Part shown: piece after piece, positions 12,541-18,920 of the stretch | Layout of the letters: each line of letters starts with the position of its first letter | How positions within the stretch are numbered: the stretch's first letter is position 1 | Assembly (NCBI GenBank): GCA_050731755.1 | Contig: JBOHPP010000003.1 | Span: 1-18,920 of the forward strand | Direction: 5' to 3' | DNA length: 18,920 nucleotides | From: JBOHPP01 sp050731755 | GTDB lineage: Bacteria > Methylomirabilota > Methylomirabilia > Rokubacteriales > CSP1-6 | Translations under genes and position numbers: made by a program | The notes under the pieces: model-generated | Seen by the model: the letters and a program-made list of their open reading frames with translations, nothing else | The model's database searches: none | What the model was told of the DNA's origin: nothing

Positions 12541-13857
12541 GCCCATCGTGTGCATCGAGGCCAGGAACTCCTTGTTCGACCGGGTGAGCTTGAGCTTGTC
12601 GAGCAGCAACTCCATCCCTTCCACCGGATTGAGCTGGCTCAAGGCCTTGCGGAGAAGCCACACCTTCTGGAGCTCGTCCTTCTCGAGCAGCAGCTCCTCT
12701 TTGCGGGTACCCGACTGCTCGATGTTGATGGTCGGGAAGATGCGCTTGTCCATGAGGCGGCGGTCCAGGTGGACTTCCATGTTGCCGGTGCCTTTGAACT
12801 CTTCGAAGATCACGTCGTCCATCCGGCTGCCGGTGTCCACGATCGCCGTGGCCATGATCGTCAGCGAGCCGCCTTCCTCCACGTTGCGGGCGGTGGCGAA
12901 GAACCGCCGCGGGCGCTGGAGCGCGTTGGCGTCGAGGCCGCCCGAGAGCACCTTGCCCGAGGACGGAATGATCGCGTTGTGGGCGCGGGCGAATCGCGTG
13001 AGGGAGTCCAGCAAGATGACGACATCGCGCTTGTGCTCCACCAGGCGCTTCGCCTTCTCGATCACCATGTCGGCCACCTGGACGTGGCGCTGGGGCGGCT
13101 CGTCGAAGGTGGAGGAGATGACCTCGCCGCGCACCGATCGCCGCATATCGGTCACCTCTTCGGGCCGCTCGTCGATGAGCAGCACGATGAGGTAGACCTC
13201 GGGATGGTTCTTGGCGATGGCGTGCGCGATGGCCTGCAGCATCATGGTCTTGCCGGTTCGGGGCGCCGCCACGATCAGGCCACGCTGGCCCTTGCCGATG
13301 GGCGTCAGCAGGTCCATCACCCGAGTGGTCAGGTTCTCGGGATCGTACTCCAGGCGCAGCCGCTCCATGGGGTAGAGCGGCGTGAGGTTGTCGAAGAAGA
13401 TCTTGTCCCGCGCCTGCTCGGGCCCCTCGAAGTTGATGGCCTCCACCTTGAGCAGGGCGAAGTAGCGCTCGGAGTCCTTGGGCGGGCGCACCTGGCCGGA
13501 GATGGTGTCGCCCGTGCGGAGGTCGAATCGGCGAATCTGCGACGGCGACACGTAGATGTCGTCGGGACCGGGCAGGTAATTGTAGTCGGGAGCGCGGAGG
13601 AACCCGAACCCGTCGGGCAGGACTTCCAGGACGCCCTCGGCGTAGATCAGGCCATCCTTCTCGGCTTGAGCCTGCAGGAGCTTGAAGATCAGCTCCTGTT
13701 TGCGCAGACCGCCCGTGTTCTGCACGTTCATCTCGCGGGCGATCGCGTTCAGGTCGGCGATCGTCTTTTCCTTCAGCTCGGAGAGGTTGAGTCCTCCGGC
13801 GGGTTGGTTCGCTTCCGTCGTCGGATTTTCCTGGGCTCGGTCTCGGCGGGCGCTCAT
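12538..13857 (-). CDS. rho: Transcription termination factor Rho
   Basis: The 439-residue hexameric RNA helicase has an N-terminal helical domain (about 22-66; LNLSELKEKTIADLNAIARE) and a cold-shock-like primary RNA-binding domain (about 70-140; EGVLEVLPDGFGFLRAPDYNY). The RecA-type motor has Walker A AAPRTGKT at 197-204, Walker B VVILLDS at 279-285, and the R-loop GTGNMEVHLDRR. There is no long disordered insertion of the actinobacterial kind. The P-loop reads AAPRTGKT where many Rho proteins have PPKAGKT. The start is the ATG at 13857, with GGAG 8 nt upstream. The stop lies inside a palindrome. Confidence 0.96.
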   Translation of the reverse strand: MSARRDRAQENPTTEANQPAGGLNLSELKEKTIADLNAIAREMNVQNTGGLRKQELIFKLLQAQAEKDGLIYAEGVLEVLPDGFGFLRAPDYNYLPGPDDIYVSPSQIRRFDLRTGDTISGQVRPPKDSERYFALLKVEAINFEGPEQARDKIFFDNLTPLYPMERLRLEYDPENLTTRVMDLLTPIGKGQRGLIVAAPRTGKTMMLQAIAHAIAKNHPEVYLIVLLIDERPEEVTDMRRSVRGEVISSTFDEPPQRHVQVADMVIEKAKRLVEHKRDVVILLDSLTRFARAHNAIIPSSGKVLSGGLDANALQRPRRFFATARNVEEGGSLTIMATAIVDTGSRMDDVIFEEFKGTGNMEVHLDRRLMDKRIFPTINIEQSGTRKEELLLEKDELQKVWLLRKALSQLNPVEGMELLLDKLKLTRSNKEFLASMHTMG

Positions 13858-13989
13858 TCAAACGGCTCCGGGCGCGGCGTTCGCTGCCGCCTTGAGGTTA
13901 CTGGTTCGGCATTCGAAGGGTTTACGGGGTTGGCCTGTCAACTGCTCGTTTATGCTCGCATCCGGTCGCGTATTTGTCAACGAGTTTCT
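13858..13989 (-). promoter_or_regulatory. Rho leader region with two TTGACA boxes
   Basis: This 132-nt gap between the prolyl isomerase gene and rho is noticeably richer in A and T than its surroundings. On the minus strand it holds two perfect -35 hexamers TTGACA, at 13980-13975 and 13941-13936, 39 nt apart. Matching -10 elements are poor: CATAAA after 20 nt for the first and TCGAAT after 19 nt for the second. I see no strong terminator hairpin. It probably holds the rho promoter or promoters and may host Rho autoregulation, which is known in other bacteria; this is inference. Confidence 0.4.
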
Positions 13990-15036
13990 TCACATCCGGA
14001 CCTCGATGACCGCCCGCTGCTTGATCTCCTTGAGCCAGGCCTCCAGTCGGGCCTCGTATTTCTGGCGGAAGAGGATGTCGCGCACTTGCTGTCGGGCTCG
14101 CTGAACTGCCTCGCCCTCCAGCGTCTCCTTCTCCTCCAGCCGAAAGAGGTGGTAGCCGAGCGGGGACCGGTACGGCCTCGAGATCTCCCCCACCCCGAGA
14201 CTCAGGATCTGACTCTCGATCTCGGGCGCCAGCTCGCCCCGCTTCAACGTGCCGAGGTCGCCCCCGGCCCGCGCGCTGGCGTCCTTCGAGTGCTGCCGGG
14301 CCAGCTCGGCGAAGTCGGCCTCGGCCACCAGCTGCTCGCGGACCAGCTCGGTCCGGATGCGCGCGCCCTCCCAGGCGCTGTCGGAGTCGCCTGCCGGCGG
14401 TATCAAGATATGGCGCGCGTGGTAGGTGAGCCCGGTCTCGAGCTTCTGCCGGTTCTCGGCGAGGTAACGGTCGATCTCGGTCTCGGTCACCGAGATCCGC
14501 AGCGTCACCTTGCGGCGGATGACCTTGCTGATGCGGATGCTCTCCCGCACGCGCTTCTTCACCGGATCCATGCTGACGCCCTGCTCCTTGAGCATCGCCT
14601 CGACGTCAGCCTTGCTGGCGGCTCCGAAACGCTTCATCCGCTCGATCAGCTCCTCATCGACCTCGCTGTCCTCCACGGCGATTCGCTCCCGGTCCGCCTC
14701 CTGGAGCTGGAGCCGGGTGTCGATCAGCCGCGTCAGGAACTGGCGGCTCAGCTCGTGGTCCGACACCGCCAGCCGCCCTCGATTCTCCTGGCGGAAGCCG
14801 GCGATGGCCTCCTGCACCTCGCCCAGGGTGATGGCGTCGTTGTTCACGACCGCCACCACGCGGTCCACGACGTCGTCGGAGGGCTCCAGCGCGACGGGCC
14901 GGGGCGTCTGGGGCCGCTGCTCAGCGGTGGGGAGCGGACGGGCCGCCGGGCCGTCGGACTCCGTGCGCCCGCCGAACGGCAGCGCGCAGCCGCCCAGGGT
15001 GGCCACCAGCGCGAGGCCGGCCAGCGCGCGCGTCAT
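13990..15036 (-). CDS. Lipoprotein parvulin-type peptidyl-prolyl isomerase (SurA/PrsA-like)
   Basis: The 348-residue protein has a signal sequence ending in the lipobox LGGC (C17), then a Pro-rich linker. A SurA-N-like chaperone region follows at about 57-182 (VDRVVAVVNNDAITLGEV), and then a single parvulin domain at about 202-302 (YHARHILIPP, ADFAELARQHSKD, GGDLGTLKRGE, SPLGYHLFRLEEKE). The C-terminal segment is a charged helix. Such proteins assist folding of exported and outer-membrane proteins. E. coli SurA has two parvulin domains and is not a lipoprotein, so this one is closer in design to PrsA. The ATG at 15036 overlaps the mfd stop as ATGA, and rho lies 132 nt downstream. Confidence 0.9.
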   Translation of the reverse strand: MTRALAGLALVATLGGCALPFGGRTESDGPAARPLPTAEQRPQTPRPVALEPSDDVVDRVVAVVNNDAITLGEVQEAIAGFRQENRGRLAVSDHELSRQFLTRLIDTRLQLQEADRERIAVEDSEVDEELIERMKRFGAASKADVEAMLKEQGVSMDPVKKRVRESIRISKVIRRKVTLRISVTETEIDRYLAENRQKLETGLTYHARHILIPPAGDSDSAWEGARIRTELVREQLVAEADFAELARQHSKDASARAGGDLGTLKRGELAPEIESQILSLGVGEISRPYRSPLGYHLFRLEEKETLEGEAVQRARQQVRDILFRQKYEARLEAWLKEIKQRAVIEVRM

Positions 15037-18000
15037 GCGCGGGCCAGGTCGGCCAGCAGGCCGAGCAGGGAATCACGCACGCCGGGCCAGGCCCCCCGCT
15101 CGATCCGGGCCTCCAGGGTGAACTCGCGCTTCATGGCCAGACGCCCCCGGCTCCGGGCCACGGCGCCCACGACGCGCCGCGGATCCAGCGGAGTCGACGG
15201 CACGAAGGTGAGGAGCGCACGCCCCTCGCCGGCCTCGATCCGCTCGATCCCCAGGGGGCGGGCAGCCACCCGCACTCGCACGATGTCGAGGAGATGCGCG
15301 GCCTCTTCGGGCAGGGGGCCGAACCGGTCCTCCAGCTCGGCGCGCAGATCGGCGACGTCGCTCTCCGTGCGGGCGCCGGTGAAGCGCTTGTAGAGCGCCA
15401 GGCGCTGGTTGACCTCGGGAACATAGTCCTCCGGCAAGAACCCCTCGACGTCCACGCTGATGACCGGCTCGACGGTCGTGACTCTCGGTTCGCCCTTCAA
15501 TTCTTGCACGGCCTCGGCCAGGAGCTTCGAATAAAGATCGAAGCCCACGGCGGCGATGTGGCCGTGCTGCTCAGCGCCCAGCAGGTTGCCGGCGCCGCGG
15601 ATCTCCAGGTCCCGGAGGGCCAGGGTGAAGCCCGAGCCGAGCTCGGTCAGCTCCTGGAGCACCCGCAGCCGGCGCTGGGCCTGCTCGTCGAGGCGCCCGT
15701 CGGCCGGGATCAGGAGATAGCAGTAGGCCTGCTGGCGCTCGCGGCCCACGCGGCCGCGGAGCTGGTAGAGCTGGGCGAGGCCGAAGCGGTCGGCCCGGTT
15801 GACGATGATCGTGTTGGAGGCGGGGATGTCGAGCCCCGACTCGATGATGGCCGTGGAGACCAGAACGTCGGCCTGGCCGCTCACGAACTTCACCATCGCC
15901 GCTTCCAGCTCGCGCTCCCGCATCTGGCCATGAGCCAGCACCAGGCGGGCGTCGGGCACGAGCTCCTGCAGCAGGCGGGCCATCGAGGGCACCGACTGGA
16001 TGCGGTTGTGGACGAAGAAGACCTGACCGCCGCGCTGGAGTTCCCGTTCGATGGCTTCCCGGATGACGGCCTTGGAGAAGCGGCGGATCATCGTGTCCAC
16101 CGGCAGTCGATCCAGCGGGGGCGTCTCGATCACCGACATGTCACGCACGCCTGAGAGCGACATGTAGAGCGTCCGGGGGATGGGCGTGGCCGTGAGCGCC
16201 AGCACGTCCACGGCGGCCCGAAACTGCTTGAGCCGTTCCTTGTGGGCGACCCCGAAGCGGTGCTCCTCGTCGACGATGAGCAGGCCGAGGTTCTTGAAGG
16301 CCACATCCTTGGAGAGCAGTCGGTGGGTGCCAATCACCACATCCACCGGGCCGGCGCGCAGCCCTTCCACCACCGCCTTCTGCTCGGCGGGCGAGCGGAA
16401 GCGCGAGAGCAACTCGACCCGGACCGGAAACGGCGCGAAGCGATCCACGAACGTCGTCCAGTGCTGCTGGGCCAGAACGGTCGTGGGCACGAGCACGGCC
16501 ACCTGCTGGCCGTCGGCCACCGCCTTGAACGCCGCCCGGAGGGCCACCTCGGTTTTGCCGTAGCCGACGTCGCCGGCGACCAGGCGGTCCATGGGCCGGG
16601 GCGTTTCCATGTCCCGCTTGGCGTCGACGATGGCGCGGAGCTGATCAGGCGTCTCCTCGAACCGGAACGCCGCCTCGAACTCCCGTTGCCACGGCGAGTC
16701 GGGCGAGAAGGCATGGCCTTCAGCGACGGCGCGGCGCGCGTAGAGCTTGAGCAGTTCCTCGGCCATCTCGCGCAGGGCCGCCCGCACCGACTCCTTCACG
16801 CGCTGCCAGGAAGCGCCGCCCAGACGGTCCAGCCGCGCAGCCCCGGCATCGCCCCCCAGATACTTCGAGATCAGGTCCAGACGCTCGACCGGGACATAGA
16901 GCTGGTTGCCCTCGGCGTACTCGAGCAGGAGGAAGTCGCCCTCGCGGTCGCCGACCCGCATGGTCTTGAGGCCCAGGTACCGCCCGATGCCGTGGTCCTC
17001 GTGGACCACGAGATCCTCGACGCCGAGGTCGGTGAAGGCGGTGATGGCGGAGCCCCGCTGGTACTTCGGCCGGCGCAGTAGCCGCCGGCGGGCTCCGAAG
17101 ACCTCGGCTTCGGTGAGGACGATCATGCCGAGCGCGGGAATGGAGAACCCGCTCGAGCATTCGCCCACGACGATGGCGAGGGCCTCGGCCCCCTCCAGCG
17201 TCGCCGCCTCCACGGCCTCGAGGTCGTGCTCGGCGAGGATCTGACGGAGGTGCCCGGCCTGGGCGGCATCGGCGGCGACCAGGCGCATCCGGAACCCCTC
17301 ACTGCGCCACCGACCCAGCTCCTCGGCCAGCTGCGTAAAGCGACCCGAGTAGCCCGGGACGGCGTGGGTCTCCAGCGTGACCTCCCCGGGGCCGCCAGCC
17401 CCGGCCACCAGCTGGAGCTCGATCCGGGTCCGAGGCCCGAGCCGCTCGCCCAGCGGCGGCCGGTCGGGCGCCGCCTCGGGCACGTCCTCCAGCAGGCGCG
17501 GCGAGTCGATCACCACCGGCGCGACGGCCGGCAGGTAGTCGAGGAAGTCGACGGTGATGCCGCCGGGTGCGTCGAGGGGCAGGACGACCAGCTCGTCGAG
17601 CACCTTCTGCGAGCGCTGTGAGGACGGATCGAACAGGCGGATCGACTCGATGTCGTCGCCGAAGAACTCGATCCGGGCCGGAGAAGGATGGGTCGGGGCG
17701 TACACGTCCACGATGCCGCCGCGGACACTCCACTGACCGACCTCCAGCACGGTGTCGACGCGCTCGTAGCCCGCGTGGTCCACCGCTTCCTCCAGCAGCT
17801 CCCGGTCGAGGCTGTCGCCCACGGTGAATCTCAAAGTTCCGGCACCGAAGGCGGTCGGCGTCGGCAGTGGGACATCGAGGGCGGCGGGGGTCGCCACGAC
17901 CACGAGCGGCTCGCCGGCCAGCAAGCGACGGCAGATCAGCGCCCGCTCCGCGTCGGCTTCGCGCTGCCGCCCGCCACGCCAGAGCCGGGGTTCACGCTCG

Positions 18001-18224
18001 GGAAACTCGGCGGCGGGGGCGCCGAAGAAGCGCAGATCCTGGGCCCACTGGCGCGCCTCGGACAGCGACGCGGCCAGAACGAGAGCGGGGCGGGGATGGG
18101 CCTGGAGCAGCTCGGCGATGGCCAGCGCCCGGGCGGCACCGGTGAGGCCGGCCACGCGCAGACAGGGGTCCCCCTCGGCAAAGGCCTTCGCCAGCGCTTC
18201 GAACGGGGCCCACTGCCTCAACAT
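15033..18224 (-). CDS. mfd: Transcription-repair coupling factor Mfd
   Basis: The 1063-residue protein displaces stalled RNA polymerase and recruits UvrA. It has an N-terminal UvrB-like module (GQWSVRGGIVDVYAPTHPSP) and an RNA-polymerase-interaction domain near 400-455 (LEYAEGNQLYVPVERLDLIS). The RecG-like translocase follows, with Walker A AGDVGYGKTEVALRAAF near 549-560, a DEEH box near 651 (LLIVDEEHRFGV), TATPIPRTLYMSLSG, and FGLAQLYQLRGRVGR. The C-terminal D7 domain follows (FLPEDYVPEVNQRLALYKRF). It is somewhat shorter than E. coli Mfd (about 1148). The start is the ATG at 18224, 18 nt after rex, with only a weak AAGA upstream. Confidence 0.96.
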   Translation of the reverse strand: MLRQWAPFEALAKAFAEGDPCLRVAGLTGAARALAIAELLQAHPRPALVLAASLSEARQWAQDLRFFGAPAAEFPEREPRLWRGGRQREADAERALICRRLLAGEPLVVVATPAALDVPLPTPTAFGAGTLRFTVGDSLDRELLEEAVDHAGYERVDTVLEVGQWSVRGGIVDVYAPTHPSPARIEFFGDDIESIRLFDPSSQRSQKVLDELVVLPLDAPGGITVDFLDYLPAVAPVVIDSPRLLEDVPEAAPDRPPLGERLGPRTRIELQLVAGAGGPGEVTLETHAVPGYSGRFTQLAEELGRWRSEGFRMRLVAADAAQAGHLRQILAEHDLEAVEAATLEGAEALAIVVGECSSGFSIPALGMIVLTEAEVFGARRRLLRRPKYQRGSAITAFTDLGVEDLVVHEDHGIGRYLGLKTMRVGDREGDFLLLEYAEGNQLYVPVERLDLISKYLGGDAGAARLDRLGGASWQRVKESVRAALREMAEELLKLYARRAVAEGHAFSPDSPWQREFEAAFRFEETPDQLRAIVDAKRDMETPRPMDRLVAGDVGYGKTEVALRAAFKAVADGQQVAVLVPTTVLAQQHWTTFVDRFAPFPVRVELLSRFRSPAEQKAVVEGLRAGPVDVVIGTHRLLSKDVAFKNLGLLIVDEEHRFGVAHKERLKQFRAAVDVLALTATPIPRTLYMSLSGVRDMSVIETPPLDRLPVDTMIRRFSKAVIREAIERELQRGGQVFFVHNRIQSVPSMARLLQELVPDARLVLAHGQMRERELEAAMVKFVSGQADVLVSTAIIESGLDIPASNTIIVNRADRFGLAQLYQLRGRVGRERQQAYCYLLIPADGRLDEQAQRRLRVLQELTELGSGFTLALRDLEIRGAGNLLGAEQHGHIAAVGFDLYSKLLAEAVQELKGEPRVTTVEPVISVDVEGFLPEDYVPEVNQRLALYKRFTGARTESDVADLRAELEDRFGPLPEEAAHLLDIVRVRVAARPLGIERIEAGEGRALLTFVPSTPLDPRRVVGAVARSRGRLAMKREFTLEARIERGAWPGVRDSLLGLLADLARA

Positions 18225-18242
18225 TCTTGAGTCGCTACTACC

Positions 18243-18893
18243 CTACCGTGATCCCTTCGCGAGGTAAAACGACAGCGTCTCCAGCTCGATCGAGAGATCG
18301 ACGTCCTTCAAGCGCACGTCCCGTGGTACCCGGATGCGAGCGGGAGCGAAGTTGAGCACAGCCTTGATGCCGGCGGCCACGAGCTGGTCGCTCACCACCT
18401 GCGCGGCGTCCGCGGGCACGGCCACGATCGCGATCTGCATGGAGCGGGCCCGCACCTCGTGGGCCAGATCGCGGATGGGCAGGATCGGCACCCCGTCCAC
18501 CTCCCGGTGGTACTTGCCCGGGTCGTCGTCGAAGATCGCGGCGATCCGGAACCCTTGACGGGCAAACCCCTTGTAGTGGAAGAGGGCCGAGCCGAGGTTG
18601 CCGAAGCCCACCAGGGCCACCGGCCACTCGTGGTCGAGGCCCAGGATCCGCTGCAGCTCAGCCTTGAGCCCCGAGACGTAGTAGCCGATCCCCCGCACGC
18701 CGAACTCGCCGAAGTAGGCCAGGTCTTTGCGGACCTGCGCCGAGTTGAGGTTGAAGCGCTCGGCCAGCTCCTGCGAGGAGATCGTCTTGACGCCGTCCTC
18801 CTCGAGCTGCAAGAGGCAGCGCGTGTACACCGAGAGACGGCGGATCGTCATCTCGGGGATCTTCGGGGGCCGGTAGGCGGAGCGTCGGGGCAT
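18243..18893 (-). CDS. rex: Redox-sensing transcriptional repressor Rex
   Basis: The 216-residue protein has an N-terminal winged helix (about 14-85) with KIPEMTIRRLSVYTRCL and SAQVRKDLAYFGEFGVRGIGY. A Rossmann domain with VGFGNLGSAL (GxGxxG at 96-101) and IFDDDPGK follows, then the NFAP segment and the C-terminal dimer-swap helix DLSIELETLSFYL. Rex binds DNA when the NADH/NAD+ ratio is low and releases it when NADH rises. The ATG at 18893 gives a slightly longer N-terminus than in some homologues; M15 is an alternative. No clear Shine-Dalgarno precedes the ATG, and the 27 nt left upstream contain no visible Rex operator. mfd follows after 18 nt. Confidence 0.95.
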   Translation of the reverse strand: MPRRSAYRPPKIPEMTIRRLSVYTRCLLQLEEDGVKTISSQELAERFNLNSAQVRKDLAYFGEFGVRGIGYYVSGLKAELQRILGLDHEWPVALVGFGNLGSALFHYKGFARQGFRIAAIFDDDPGKYHREVDGVPILPIRDLAHEVRARSMQIAIVAVPADAAQVVSDQLVAAGIKAVLNFAPARIRVPRDVRLKDVDLSIELETLSFYLAKGSR

Positions 18894-18920
18894 CCGGGGT
18901 GCGCGGCGGCGGGCGCCGGG

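Noticed and set aside
12484..15393. A 969-codon open frame on the plus strand opposite rho and the prolyl isomerase gene
   Set aside because: It lies antisense to two well-supported genes. Its product is low-complexity (His/Gly/Leu/Asp/Val-rich) with no domain, as expected for the complementary frame of GC-rich coding DNA.
1..18920. Mobile elements, defence systems, tRNA or rRNA genes
   Set aside because: No transposase, integrase, nuclease or toxin pair, terminal repeat or tRNA-like cloverleaf was recognised on either strand. Composition and codon style appear uniform.

Overview
The window is a GC-rich stretch of bacterial core genome. Every supported gene lies on the minus strand, so transcription runs from high to low coordinates. 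The organism has an outer membrane: it encodes an Mla-type lipid transporter, two predicted lipoproteins and a SurA/PrsA-like periplasmic foldase. The base composition, many GTG starts, and the order rpmE-prfA-prmC-murA-hisG-hisD-hisB-hisH-hisA-hisF-hisIE suggest a high-GC didermic lineage near the former Deltaproteobacteria, NC10 or Rokubacteria. That placement is inferred from general familiarity with these gene orders and is not proven.

Layout in transcription order. Block 1 (18893 to 12538) holds rex (NADH/NAD+ sensing repressor), mfd (transcription-repair coupling factor), a lipoprotein parvulin-type prolyl isomerase, and rho (termination factor). Rho ends inside a perfect 10-bp palindrome. 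A good promoter candidate and a strong Shine-Dalgarno then open block 2 (12420 to 8908): rpmE (L31), prfA (RF1), prmC (RF1/RF2 methyltransferase) and murA. Block 3 (8911 to 3474) continues without a break into a complete set of genes for the HisG, D, B, H, A, F, I and E activities, including a fused hisIE. HisB is the dehydratase domain only, and no histidinol-phosphate aminotransferase or phosphatase is present. Block 4 (3467 to 1) holds a small lipoprotein, mlaE, mlaF, mlaD and the N-terminus of radA.

From rpmE to radA the genes are packed extremely tightly. Most junctions are 4-nt ATGA or GTGA overlaps and the rest are gaps of 2 to 38 nt, so this looks like one long, translationally coupled superoperon. 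The one exception is the 148-nt space between hisG and hisD. It is filled by a diverged tandem duplication of about 66 bp, and a 51-codon open frame spans it with an ATGA overlap at both ends. This is the least explained structure in the window.

I see no mobile element, CRISPR array, tRNA, rRNA, phage gene or defence system. The genes are overwhelmingly housekeeping, and I do not think the window contains a wholly new system. The points worth a second look are the hisG-hisD insert, the short-form HisG without HisZ nearby, a five-fold periodic motif in the MlaD-like protein, the unassigned lipoprotein ahead of mlaE, and the regulatory DNA around rho and rpmE.
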